The translations under genes and the position numbers were made by a program. A DNA stretch of 64,000 nucleotides. Origin: Prunus persica (lineage: Eukaryota > Streptophyta > Magnoliopsida > Rosales > Rosaceae). The notes beneath the pieces were generated by a model, which did no database searches, was not told the DNA's origin, and saw only the letters and a list, made by a program, of their open reading frames with translations. The DNA is taken from positions 2,997,391-3,061,390 of the forward strand of contig NC_034016.1 in assembly GCF_000346465.2 (NCBI RefSeq), read 5' to 3'. Positions within the stretch are counted from its first letter, which is position 1. Each line of letters opens with the position of its first letter. Below, in pieces: positions 31,625 to 43,470 of this stretch.

Positions 31625-33808
31625 CGTAAGTAAGACACCACCTAGTTTGTACCGGGGAAAACAATCCAGCCAGGGGAATGTTTGACTAGTCCATATGGAA
31701 GAATCCTCAATTGACCATGTGGCTAGGGAACTAGCCGTCCAACTGGGACTAAGCTCACCAGCACCTACAGCAGAATCCTCAATACTCGTACGCCTGTGAC
31801 AAGTGCTACAAGCGCAGCCTAACCTCGCTAAGGGTCTACAAAACATCCCGTTAAGGGTGCCTGATTTCGACATATCCAAGTATCACCACATTCAAAGTAT
31901 CCGGGGAGGCACATAGGGTAGTGCGTATAACACTTCAACTGACATACTATAACCCACTTTCTTTCCATAATCTCACATCAACACCCCACGTACCCCACAC
32001 ATAGCCAAGCATAGATTGAAATTCACAAAATCCATATATATAAACTCAAAATACTCAAATATGCCAAAACCCAAATATATTACAATCACTTTACGAAAAT
32101 ATCAAGTTCCAACAATTAATTTTATATATATAAGAAATTCAATAAACCAATAAATCCTTATGCATAGTTTGTCCTTCATAAAATAATGCATATCATTTGA
32201 AAACAAAGTCCACTCACAAGTAGTACCATGCTACCCTGAAAGGGTCCCACCTGTTGCGTATCCGAGGTTGGAGTATCTATTTCAGAATACGTGTACGAGA
32301 TTAATATAAAACGCTTCGAGCGGGAACTTTAAATTAAAATCCTAGTTTTCCTGAGTTTCAAGTATAAGCACGAGGAACGAGACGCTCCCAAGGTCCAACT
32401 ATATGTTTCGAATGTTGGAATAGTCTCAAAAGACGATCGGTCAACCGAATGGTAAAACTTCCCATATTGGGTCAATCGGACCCACGAGGCCCATGACCTC
32501 CGTTTTATGATCCGAAAGTTCCTATGGGTTCCACAAGGTTTAGAGTACATGTCATGTAAGTGTGGTCCAAATCAAACGATCGGATCACTCGTGATTGCAC
32601 GATCGGACGGTCATCGTTTGACGTAAAATTTAAGTTATTGAATCGGAACATCTGGGGCTCCGATTCACAATCCGCGAGTTCCTACACGATTCAAGAGATG
32701 CCTAGATCAACATATATAAAATTGGAGTTGATCCGACGGCCCAAATATATCGAACCAGGATAACGCCTAATATGCGATATTCGATCGAAAATCAAACAAT
32801 AACCAAATTCAAATATGAGAATACCGTCATGCTAAGGACAAAATGGGGATCATTTTAGGCATCAAATACCTGCCACAAAGTGACCCATGCACCCCACAGC
32901 CGCCACCGGCGCGTGGGTGTCCAAAGTGATTCCGGCGAAACGAAAATCTCCAAACCGCCAGTAAAAACTTATACCTACATGATTAGGATATTGAGTGGAG
33001 AAACTTTTATTCTTGGACCAACCCCAAAAAGTGGCCGGAAATGGCCGAAATAACGAGCCGAAAATCGGCCAGATTTCAAGCGATAAATTGACAACCAAAA
33101 CATAGAAATCAATCCTAAATAACCCAACCAACAGCTAGAACACATTGAGAGGATGAAAAAGCATACCTAGATTGTCACGACCTGACTCCCCTAGCAAGAT
33201 ATTGTTCGCTTTGGACCTCCCCCCCTTTTCACGATTTTGTTCTTGGGCTCAAGCTAATGCTATCTTGCCCAAAAGGTCTCTTACTAGGAAGAGAAGTGCC
33301 CACACATATAAGACACTTCACCTTTTCCTCCCCGAGCAATGTGGGATCGCTCACTGTTCTTGTTTCCACAAGACACGGGTCTTACAATCCACCCCCCTTG
33401 AGGCCCAGCGTCCTCGCTGGCACACTTTCAGTCGGGGTCCAGCTCGGATACATTTGTTACGACTCGACTTCCTTAGCAAGATATTGTCCGCTTTGGACCT
33501 CTTCCCCTTACAGTTTTGTTCTTGGGCTCAAGCTAATGCTATCTTACTCAAAAGGCCTCTTGCTAGGAAGAGAAGTGCCCACACATATAAGGCACTTCAC
33601 TTTTCCCACCCCAAGCGATGTGGGATTGCTCACCGTTCTTGTTTCCCAAGACACGGTCTACGTAATAGTACTATTCATTTCCCCACAATCCTTCCAGGTT
33701 ACAAAGTGAACAAAATACCCCTACCCCAGGAGCAAAATAGTAATTTCATAATTTATAAAAATTAATTAAATTATCGAATAAATAAATTTTTGGGTCGGTA
33801 TGTTACAG
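31625..33808. repeat. Composite non-coding LTR-type repeat, copy B
   Basis: Collinear with 190-4427 but without the solo LTR. It carries the TRIM-like element at 33173-33664. It ends GTCGGTATGTTACA at 33795-33808, followed by DNA shared with the TNL1 upstream region. No gene: the open frames at 33172-33765 are translations of the TRIM repeats. Confidence 0.65.
33173..33664 (-). mobile_element. TRIM-like element, copy B (minus orientation)
   Basis: Same structure and place as 3771-4284: two direct repeats flanking a short centre with a decayed primer-binding site and a purine tract. Presence in both composite repeats dates it before the duplication. Confidence 0.6.
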
Positions 33809-35107
33809 TACCTGAGGACCATATATGGCGGTCCTCATAATAGAACGACTCCACTCAAGCCTATTTTCTAATCAGCACTGGTCTATTTTCTTTTCTACTA
33901 TTTTGTCTTTTTGTGTGCGGAAGTTGGTTTGGAGTTGCATATAAACAAATTTTTTTCTTCTTGACAATTTATTATTTTATGGGTTTTGTTAGGAGGATGC
34001 TTGGCAAAGTTGGCTGATGGTGAATGAATAGACCCAATTTCACATAGGAGGATGCTTACCATTTGTTACGACTGATGTGCTTGCAAAGGACAAGATCTTG
34101 AAAGCAAAGCCATTTTGAGTCTATTGATTGCTCAAATTGCTCTAATTACATATAAACTTTTGTGTTGTGCTTATACTAAAAAAATTCCTCGATTAATTTT
34201 CAGAATTAACTAATTATTTTTTCTCATTGCAAATGATATATATTTTTTTTTTTCCTTCATTGATGAGTTGTAGGAGTATGAAAAAACATGTAAAAGGAAA
34301 ATCCTTGACCCTTAACCAAATTTCGTTATTATCGTGAGGGCGATATCAAGTAATTGCCTGCATATTTCCTTGAGTATCAAAAAACATGTAAAAGGAAAAT
34401 CCTTGACCCTTAACCAAATTTCGTTATTATCGTGAGGGCGATATCAAGTAATTGCCTGCATATTTCCTTGAATACTCGCCCGATCCAATCAAAAGAAAGC
34501 ACTCATTGAAAAGCAAAAGAATCATGTAGCTTTCTTTTCTGGGGTTGTTCCTCCCTCTTTCATAAAAAGGAAAGAAAAATAGATGACTCCCATTGGTGAA
34601 AAGAGAAACCGTGTGCTCACCACTACACGGTTTCCAAGTTTCTTCTTGTTGGGTTCTTGGCTGATCTTGAGAAGAAGTATATTTTGTGAGTTTCTCTGGC
34701 TCTGTAATTTTTTCAGGGTTGAGGTAACACTAAGCTAAACTTGTTGGCTTGCTTCGACTAGATTTCCATATCTGTTTTGTTCAGGTAACGTTGACTAAAG
34801 GGTATACAACTTTTAGTTCACTTGTGTAGTCATGAGGCTTATATTTTTGTTTTAAATGTTGAAATTCGTATTTTTGTTCCTTCTAATGTTTACATGTTGA
34901 ATTCCTCTGTTTCTCTATGTTGAAATACAAAACATATATAATTTTCCAAGTTCTCTCTGTTTCTCTCTTGTTGTTTCCTCAACGTCCTTATTTCTCCTCT
35001 GGTTTAAATTATAATCCTTTTCTTTTTTGCCGTTTCTCATCATCTTTCTATTTAGTTAGCAAAAGGCTTATTTTCATTGAGTGTTTTCAGCAGCAGCGGA
35101 TTGCCTA
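33809..35107 (+). promoter_or_regulatory. TNL2 upstream region with a 98-bp tandem duplication
   Basis: Matches TNL1 upstream DNA in two blocks; the interval equivalent to about 4655-6210 of TNL1, where the Pack-MULE sits, is missing. AAAAAACATGTAAAAGG recurs at 34281 and 34379 and the following bases match, giving a 98-bp tandem pair (34281 to about 34476) found only here. Confidence 0.55.
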
Positions 35108-35719
35108 ATGGCATTGAGCACCCAAAGAGACTCTGCCTTTCTTACTTCACCTGATCAGTCTGCTCCTCAACCGAACCATGATGTGTTTTTGAGTTTCAGG
35201 GGTGAGGACACTCGAAATAGCTTTGTATCCCATTTATACCACGAATTGCAGCTCAGGGGCATTAAAACATTCAAGGATGATCCAAAGCTTGAAAGAGGGA
35301 CAGCTATCTCTTCGGGGCTCTTCAACGCAATCGACGAATCAAGGCTTGCAATCATTGTCCTCTCGCCAAATTACACGTCTTCTTCCTGGTGCTTGGATGA
35401 GCTTACAGAGATTCTCCAATGCATGAAATCCAAGAGCACCGTTCTGCCAGTGTTTTATCATGTGGATCCTTCCGACGTACGAAAACAAACCGGTAGTTTT
35501 GCGTGCGCATTCACTGAGCATGAAAAAAGGTTTAGGGAAGACATGGAAAAGGTGAAGAGCTGGAGAGCTGCTTTAACTGAAGTGGCCAATTTATCTGGGT
35601 TTGATTCAAAGAATGAGTAAGTTTTTTCTTAAGCCATTTGATCGTAAGCCATCACATCTTCTTATATGTATGCTTCTTATTTTTAACTTAATCATCGTTT
35701 TACTTTTCTTCCTTGTAGG

Positions 35720-36217
35720 CAGTGGCGGACCCAGAAATTTTTTAGCAGAGGTGCAAAATTGATTAAGTATGAAAAATAGTTTTTTGGAATAATCATTTTC
35801 TCAAGATAATTTTTGGCGGCTTTTATTCCTTACACATTAAATAAGAAAACTTGATTTTATGGGATTTTAGTATGAAGTATATATTGACTTAATGAGCCAT
35901 CATTTTTAGCCTAAATCGTATTTTGCACTAAAACCGATTTTTCATATTTTGATTTGATAGGAATTTGATTTTCTAGTATTTTTATTTGAATCCAAATGGG
36001 GGGTACTTCCTTATTTACATTATAAACTTAAGTAAATGGAGTAATATAAAAATAAATTAAAGTAAAATGACAAAGACATTTACTTAAATGTTGAAAATGG
36101 AAATAAGGTAATTTGTACACCAGTTGAGCAAAGGGGCAGTTTGAAGCACCTACAATGGTTTTTCCGGCGAGGGAAGGTGCAAGTGCACCTCCTTGCGCCT
36201 ATGTAGATCCGCCAGTG
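35720..36217. mobile_element. Non-autonomous hAT MITE (498 bp) at the TNL2 intron 1 acceptor
   Basis: Ends CAGTGGCGGACC and, as reverse complement of the right end, CACTGGCGGATC. The perfect 8-bp TSD CTTGTAGG (35712-35719, 36218-36225) contains the intron 3' splice site. No coding capacity. Related in its right end to the 907-bp element at 18600. Confidence 0.9.
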
Positions 36218-38958
36218 CTTGTAGGTGTGAAAGAAAGCTTATTGAAAAGATTGTTCAACGGGTGTGGAGTAAAACGCATCGCACATTCAAATTGTTGGAT
36301 TCCACAGAGTGAGTGGGAATTAAGTTTACACTTGAGCAAGTAGATTTGCTTTTGGCTCATCCTACGGATGATGTTCGCTTTATAGGGATATGGGGGATGG
36401 GCGGAATTGGCAAAACAACCATTGCTCAGCTAGTTTATGATAGCATTTCTACCCATTAAAGTTAGCAGCTTTCTTGCTAATGTTAGAGAGGTTTCTCAAC
36501 GTGGTAATCTTGTTGATCTACAAAGACAACTTCTTTCCCCAATCTTGAAGGATCAAATTACTCAAGTTTGGGATGAACAGTGGGGAATCTCTGTCATTAA
36601 GAATTGCTTGTGTAATAAAAAGGTTCTTCTCATTCTTGATGATGTGAGTGAATCAAGCCAACTTGAAAATTTGGCTGGTGAAAAGGATTGGTTTGGTAAG
36701 GGGAGTTTAATCATTATTACAACCAGAGATGAACGGTTGCTGTTAAAGCATGATGTGCAGGTATCATATAAGGTAGAGGGATTAGGTGATGATGATGCTC
36801 TTGAGCTCTTTAGTCGGAATGCCTTTAAAAAGAATGAGCCTGAGGAAGGTTATTTGGAATTGTCAAAAGGTTTTGTAAATTATGCCAGAGGACTTCCACT
36901 AGCTCTTAAACTTTTGGGATGCTTAGTGTATAAGAGAGATCAATATGAATGGAAAAGTGAATTGGATAAGCTGCAGAAAATTCCTAAGTCAGAAATTATT
37001 GATTTGCTCAAAATAAGTTACGATGGATTGGATGAGATGAATAAGGATATATTTCTTGATGTTGCATTTTTTCACAAGGGGATGTTCAAGGAGCGTGTAA
37101 TTGAAATACTAGACTGCTGTGGCCTATGTGGTCATATTGGGATAAATGCTCTTGTTCAGAAATCACTTTTAACTATTGATATTTCAAATAACACGGTTGA
37201 GATGCATGATTTGATACAAGAAATGGCATTGGAAATTGTTCGTCGAGAGTGTCCTGAAGAGCCTGGTAGACGAAGTCGATTGTGCAATCATGATGATATC
37301 TCTCATGTATTCATAAACAATACGGTAATAAGCTATATAAAGGATATTAAGTTTTGAAAGATTTATGATTTATCTTTAACACAGTATTAGACTTAATTGA
37401 TGATATCTTTGATGTATTCATAAACAATGTGATAAGAAGTTATATGAAGATAGTTTTGGAAGATATATGATTTCTCTTTAACACATTTTAGACTTAAATG
37501 TGGAATTAACTTTTCTTTTGCTATTCTTAATTACAGGCAACGGACAAAATTAAAGGCATCAAATGATGCATGGGGACATTTGAAAAGGCATATTCCAATT
37601 GTGAAGCCTTGTCTAAGATGCTTAACCTGAGATTTCTTGAATTTGATAATATGATGATTTCTTCAAGCCACGGAATTCTTCCTAATTCCTTGAGAAGTAT
37701 CAAATGGAGTCGGTATCCTTCCAAATTTCTCCCATCAGATTTTCAACCGAATTTTCTTTTTGCACTTGAGATGCCTAATAGCAAACTTGTTGGGCTTTGG
37801 GATGGAAGAAAGGTAAGAGTAGTGACCATATGCCATTCTAGAAATTAGTTTTTTTTAAAAAAATAAATATTTTGTTTTAAAATAAATCTGAGCTAATGAT
37901 CTATTCTACCATTGTTATGAATTGTACAGGACTTGCCCAACTTGAAAAAAATGAACCTTTGTGGCTCTGAAAACTTGACCACAACCCCAGATTTCTCTGG
38001 CATTCCGAATCTTGAGGTGTTAGATTTTCTATTTTGTAAGAATTTGGTTGAGATTCACCCATCAATTGCAGATCTCAAATGTCTAACAACGTTGTCTCTT
38101 AGTTTTTGCTCAAAATCGAAAAAGACTCCAGAATTTTCAGGGCAAATGAAAAATGTGTCATGGCTTTGTTTATGTCAGACCTCCATTGAGAAATTATCTT
38201 CATCAATAGGATGTCTGGTTGGCCTTACTACTCTGCTTCTGTTGAATTGCAAAAATCTCGAGGGTTTTCCGAGTGAAATTTGTAATTTGAAGTCTCTTGA
38301 AGAATTGGATGCATCTAGATGCTCAAAAATTGACAAACTCCCAGAGAATGTGGGGGAGATGGAGTCTCTTACAAAGCTTCGATTGTATGGAACTTCTATA
38401 AGACAGCTGCCACGCTCCATTGTTGGTTTGAAAAAACTAAGGGATCTATCTTTGGGTGGAGGAAGTGGATCACAGCCTAATAAATCAAGGTTTTGGTGGG
38501 GCCTCCCCCGCTTATATAAAAGAAATGCTTTAGTGTTGGGTTCACTTGATGGTTTATGCTCTTTGGGGATATTGGATCTGAGTGATTGTGAACTTTGTGA
38601 AGGGGATCTTCCCAGTGATATTGGCTGCCTGTCCTCTTTAGCAGAATTCAAGCTTAGTGGAAACAATTTTGTTAGCCTTCCTGCAAGCATTGGATGTCTG
38701 TCTAAGCTTAAGTTATTTTGGGTGAATGGGTGCCAAAGGCTTCAACAATTGCCAGATCTTTCTAAGCTTATCTCATTAATGGATATAGACATAGCCGGTT
38801 GCACTTCCTTAAAAATGTTACCACATCTTTCGTCAAATTGCTCATTAGTGGATAACAAAATAGGTTATCGTAAGTTTAATTGTGCCAATTGCTTTGTATT
38901 GTTTGACAATGAAGGCTACGATAGTATAATACTGAAAATGCTACAGCGATATCTTCAG

Positions 38959-39016
<58 letters not shown>
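38959..39016 (+). repeat. CT microsatellite at the TNL2 intron 4 donor
   Basis: About 28 CT units begin directly at the GT donor after CTTCAG. TNL1 and TNL3 have only a few CT/CTGT units here. Confidence 0.85.
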
Positions 39017-39020
<4 letters not shown>

Positions 39021-39127
39021 GTTGTTTGCTATAATAATAATTACAACTTGCTAACCTCATAAATATGTATGTATATGGTGCAGGTAATCCTTAGGCCTCC
39101 ATACAAATTCGAAATTGTAACTCCTGG

Positions 39128-39490
39128 TGTGAGAATGTGAAGGTAAAGAGTCCCACATTGGAAAGTTGAGAAACCTAGCAAGGGCTTATAAGGAGTTGGG
39201 TTACTCCCCCCATTGCCAATTGGTTTTGGGGTGGAACCTCAACTTCCTTTATGGTATCAGAGCGGGTTGCCCACGTGTGAAAGCCCAACGGCCACACGTG
39301 CTCCACGTCACCCAAAATGTGTTGTCCACGTGTTAGGCTTGAAAATTCGCCACACGTGCGGGGGCGTGTGAGAATGTGAAGGTAAAGAGTCCCACATTGG
39401 AAAGTTGAGAAACCTAGCAAGGGTTTATAAGGAGTTGGGTTACTCCCCCCATTGCCAATTAGTTTTGGGGTAGAACCTCAACTTCCTTCA
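39128..39490 (+). mobile_element. TRIM retrotransposon (363 bp) in the TNL2 C-JID exon
   Basis: Two nearly identical 124-bp direct repeats (39128-39251, 39367-39490) start TGTGAGAATGTG and end TTCCTT(T/C)A. The centre begins with the primer-binding site TGGTATCAGAGC (39252-39263) and ends in a G-rich tract. Flanks are CCTGG (39123-39127) and CCTG on the right, so a 4-5 bp TSD with one base lost. TNL1 and TNL3 show the empty site. The 115-bp centre has four CACGTG motifs. No coding capacity. Confidence 0.92.
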
Positions 39491-40076
39491 CCTGAAGGAA
39501 AATTCCATAGTGGTTTAGTAATCAAAGTTTGGGACATTCCCTAACTGTGGAGCTACCTACCACGTGGATGGGAATTGCTTTATGTGCTGTGTTTGAAGTT
39601 CAGGCTGATCTTTCTGATTTTCATTATTTTCAAATTAGCTGTTTCGCACAAGGATTGCTGCCACATGGAGTATTTTCAAAATATTTTAAAATAGGCGATG
39701 TTGTGTCAGATCACCTTTGGGTAATTTATGTATCTCGTAAAGAATTTGAGAAGATATGCGGTCAGATAAAGGTTTTGTTCACAACTTATTATTCTCAAGA
39801 CATAATGTGGGGAGACAAAAAATCTTGTGTCAAGAAGTGTGGGTTTCGTTTGGTGCACGAGCAAGATGTGGAACAACTCAACCAGATCATGATGAACAAA
39901 TCCATCATCAAGAGCACTACTACTTGTCCTACCAAATCAGCTGATGCACAAGGTCAACAACGCCACAATGACAAGGATGCTGGTCCTAGTGGAAGTGGTA
40001 GCTCTCACCAAAAATCTCTCTTCTGCAATACCTATGCTCTTTCCGAAGAGGCAGACCAAGATGAATTAAAATGAGG

Positions 40077-40730
40077 TTGTTGATGAAGCTCGGCCCAGAA
40101 AAAGAAAAAAGATCGATGTGATGGGGCTACCTATGATCCTCACTTTCAAAGCAGAGGCATCACAGCTGCTGTATTCAATGTGAGTGCTTCTTTCGCTGAT
40201 TCTAGTTTTCATTTTTTTGGGATTGTGTATTTCAATGATGTTGTTTCTCTCTGCTTGTGCTTCATTCTTTGGCCGTATATTGCCCAAAGTTTTGTTTTTC
40301 ACCTATTGCTCCTTCATTTGGTTCTCCCACTGTTTTTTTATTTGGCTCTATTCCTTGTTTTGTTTTAGGAGCAAATCTGATTTTTTCTCAACTTGTAAAG
40401 ATTTTCCCCCTCTTTTTAATAACTACACTTTTTATGAAAATTTTCATAAAAACTGTTACTTAGGCCTTTTGATTTTGAGGGTAACCACTTTGATTTGTTA
40501 CTTAGGCCTTGGACCCTCTTATTTTTCGCTATTGTTGAAAAGTTTAATAAAAACTGTTATTCTTAAAAGACGAGCAAAATTTTTGCTACCTTCGTTAAAA
40601 ACTCCTCCTCCTCAAATATCTGCACCTCAATACTTTAAACGCCAACAACGATGCTCTCACAATTGATACTATTAGTAAGTCACCACCATCTATCTCCCTG
40701 CATTTTCTTTTCTAGCCATACAATTATCTT
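40077..40730 (+). other. TNL2 3' region
   Basis: Non-coding; matches 14700-15245 after TNL1 and 45500-46000 after TNL3. It ends at the LINE tail near 40731. Confidence 0.6.
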
Positions 40731-42360
40731 TCTTTTTTTGGGTCTGAATAAGTTCTTCATTAACAAAACGTCAAAGCAGCGCCAACAAAACACAACAAAC
40801 AAGACAAAGGCTAAACTAAGCTCCAGACAGAGAGTTGAGATAAGCAGCCTAAGTCACAAAAGAGCAAATCTAAAGCAACAATAATTTATGAAAACCTCCC
40901 TAGAGGACAAGGGAGGCCACCAGACAGTAAAACTCCCACAAGAGACAGAGGTGGCTTGACAGCCCAACTTTCCGATTGCTCCGCTCTGATTCCAATCGCC
41001 GCTGTGCGGTTCAATTTCCTTGACATCCAGCTCCAAAGAACCGATCTAAAACAAACAGAGATCTTCTTAAACTCATCCAGAAGAGGTTGGATAGACCAAA
41101 CACCATTTTGTTTTCTCCTCCTCTGACTCCTTCCACCAGAATCTTCGAATCTGTCTCGAGGATAATGTCGGTGAAATTATGATTTAGAGCAAATTTGAAA
41201 GCACGAAGGCTAGCAGCCGCCTCTGCAACCAGAGCCAAGTTGCAATGGAACGAAGTCGCTAAACCACCACAAAAGGATCCGATAGCATCTCTAGCAACTA
41301 CACCCAGCCCTGCCAAATGCGAGTCCTTTTTCCATGCTCCATCAAAATTAATTTTCACATAGTTAGACATTAGAGGCCTCCACCCTTGAGCAAGAATGTT
41401 TGGATCAACTGAAGCATCCCCAAAAGGCATAGGAGATTTGGCCTTAGCATCTAAAAACTCCCTACGGTTTTGTATTGCTCGATCAATAGTGAGCCGGGGA
41501 TCAATGTGGCTGCTCTTAAAGACAAAATTACATCCAGTCTTCCATATCTCCCAGCAAATGAAGCTAATATTAGTAAGTAGAAAATGAACTTCCCGCTTGC
41601 TTAAACCTTGAAAATTAATCACTCCCTTGAGCCATCTGTCAACAGAAGAGAAACCCCTCATATCAACTATGTAGTTCAAAGGGACAACAAACCGCACAGC
41701 ATTAGTCCAAGGACATAAGAACAAAAGGTGCTCAATTGTTTCTTCCTCCACACCACAAATTGGACACACCGGGGAGTCAATAATTTTGCTTCTATAGAGA
41801 TTCCAATGGGTAAAAATGGCATTAGGTAATACCCTCCAGAGGAACATTTTAATTTTTTGCCATAGTTTCAATCTTCCATATACACACCCAGACCTCTTTT
41901 GGAATTGAGTAGGAGGCCGACACTATTGCACGGATTCGATATGAACGCCAGGAATGAATTCTTCTGTATCCTGATTTGACTGAGTAGGCAATATTAGTTG
42001 TCCAGTGCCACACCACTCTGTCCTATCTCTCAGTATTCGCAATTGTACAACATCGGATAATCTCCCAAGTGCAAGGTTGTACATACGGCTCAATCAACTC
42101 TAGCTTCCAAGAATCTATCTCCTTTTCCATAATCTCACAAACTAACTGAGGGACTGATGAGGGAACAACTTGCCTAACTATGATAATCCCATCATGGGGA
42201 GGAGAAAGCCAAAGGTCTTTCTAAATATTCGTATTTTTTCCATAAAAAATCTGGCAGCGAGAGTCTTTGATCAAAGCATCCCTTCCTTCAAGGAGGCTAG
42301 ACCACGGACAAGCACGGGAACCTTTTTCGGCATTAAGGAAATCACAATTCGGGTAGTAAC
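40731..42360 (-). mobile_element. LINE remnant (zf-RVT and RNase H part), cut by a Copia LTR
   Basis: Minus strand. The tail is an A run at 40739-40733 next to DNA shared with TNL1, so the 3' end is defined. The best open piece, 41871-41011 (286 aa), has zf-RVT CPICGVEEETIEHLLFLCPW and an RNase H region (INFDGAWKKDSHLAGLGVV, ILETDSKILVEG). Further 5', to 42360, decayed frames encode the preceding part (KDLWLSPPHDG). At 42361 the LINE is interrupted by an LTR, and its 5' part is missing. Confidence 0.8.
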
Positions 42361-42753
42361 TGTTGGTTTATAAGTGTGATTGCTGAAATATAATTAGAAC
42401 AAAGAAGTTTCTATTCTTCGTTTAAAAGGCAGCTTTGGATCACAGTCCAAGTATGCAGCAGAAAATGTAATAGTCTTGTGCCACTTGTCTTTATCTCATA
42501 GGGTAGTTAAATGAGTGGCTAGGATTAAATGATGTAATGAGGAATATTCCATTCCTTACGGTTTTGTCAGAGCACAATATATGCATGTTATATTGGAGCT
42601 GAGCTAATACGATTTTGAGCTAGCTTCTTCTCCAATCTCTCTCTCTCTGAAATTCTCTCATCTTTCATCTAGCCAATCTCTCTGCATTTCTATAAGCCTT
42701 ATTACATTGATGATTGAGTAAATTTACAAGATAATGGTCTGTATATGTTAACA
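42361..42753 (+). mobile_element. Copia 5' LTR (393 bp) with primer-binding site
   Basis: Starts TGTTGGTTTATAAG and ends TGTTAACA, so TG...CA. It is followed by TGGCCTCAGAGC (42754-42765), a primer-binding site of the Met-tRNA type. The first 112 bp match 50875-50764 on the minus strand, the truncated 3' LTR of the Copia pol piece. Confidence 0.85.
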
Positions 42754-42875
42754 TGGCCTCAGAGCTAGGTTTGATCAAATAACACTGGGCGTTTAGAGTT
42801 GTGAGCAATCGAAGTTTGTAGCTGAGTTTGAGTTTTGGAGATCTGAGTCTAACACGGCTAGGTCAAGTGGTGGTG
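42754..42875 (+). mobile_element. Copia leader, ending at an inversion junction
   Basis: Untranslated leader after the primer-binding site. At 42876 it changes abruptly into the inverted 3' region of EC1b. gag and protease are absent from the window. Confidence 0.75.
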
Positions 42876-43011
42876 AATACACTCGTAAAGGTATAAGACC
42901 AATTAAGCCATTAACATAATTAAGATGAACAAAATAGACCCTACTAATTAAGTAACTAGCATGGCTAGAGACCCCATGCGTTATTCTTATTGATTGAAGA
43001 TCTCAAATTCT

Positions 43012-43470
43012 TCAAGGGACCAACTTCTCCAAATTAGGAACAACTTTTACATTTATAGGATCATGAATTGAAGGTGGTGATGGTGGATTTGCCGGCGGGG
43101 ATTTGACATGATCGGCTTCATCACAGTAACCCTTGAGTACATCAGTCTCTTCCGCGGTAAACCCTAGCGTGCCAAGTAAGGCAGGCCAACACTGATGCTC
43201 AATGGTCCGAATGGCTTCACAGCAACTGTGACCCAAGTAAGTTTCACCATTCAGAAAAAACATGACAACCTCACCAGAACATGCCTGGAGTTGAAACAAC
43301 GAGTCCCAACAGTTGGAAGATTCTTCACCCAAATTCAACCTGGCTGCGAGGTTCGGGTTTGACCGAATTAGGTTAGGATTCAAAAGTCGAGCACTTGTGG
43401 CTAAGAATGGCATAGTCAAGGTTAGAAGAGCTGTGAGAAGAAAGAGCTTGAAAGTTGTGTAAGCTGCCAT
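43012..43470 (-). CDS. EC1: EC1-like egg-cell secreted protein, copy b
   Basis: A single-exon gene of 152 residues, start 43470. It has the same signal peptide and six-cysteine prolamin-like domain as copy a (17281-17739) and differs only by V15L in the signal peptide and P29L just after it. All six cysteines and GETYLGHSCCEAIR are kept. The upstream TATA-like box (about 43520-43530) and about 200 bp of promoter are conserved. It lies on the minus strand because of the inversion described for 42876-53612; TNL3 lies 5' of it on the same strand, as TNL1 does for copy a. Confidence 0.92.
   Translation of the reverse strand: MAAYTTFKLFLLTALLTLTMPFLATSARLLNPNLIRSNPNLAARLNLGEESSNCWDSLFQLQACSGEVVMFFLNGETYLGHSCCEAIRTIEHQCWPALLGTLGFTAEETDVLKGYCDEADHVKSPPANPPSPPSIHDPINVKVVPNLEKLVP

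Larger units (their letters stand above)
35108..40076 (+). pseudogene. TNL2: TIR-NB-ARC-LRR pseudogene
   Basis: The exon layout parallels TNL1: 35108-35616, 36225-37324, 37537-37812, 37930-38958, 39084-40076. The TIR exon is open ([19 protein letters not shown]), and so is the long LRR exon. Lesions: TGA at 36310 in place of Leu before the P-loop; a 2-nt deletion at about 36457 after GMGGIGKTT, giving TAA; TGA at 37564 in exon 3; a 363-bp TRIM in the C-JID exon at 39128; TAG at 39508; and a 1-nt insertion near 40070 that frameshifts the basic tail. A 498-bp hAT MITE fills intron 1. At best it could make a TIR-only protein of about 170-200 residues from exon 1. Its sequence is closer to TNL3 than to TNL1 across the NB-ARC. 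Confidence 0.9.

Noticed and set aside
33172..33765. 197- and 150-residue frames in copy B of the composite repeat
   Set aside because: They translate the direct repeats of the TRIM-like element, which explains their internal repetition. No known protein is visible.
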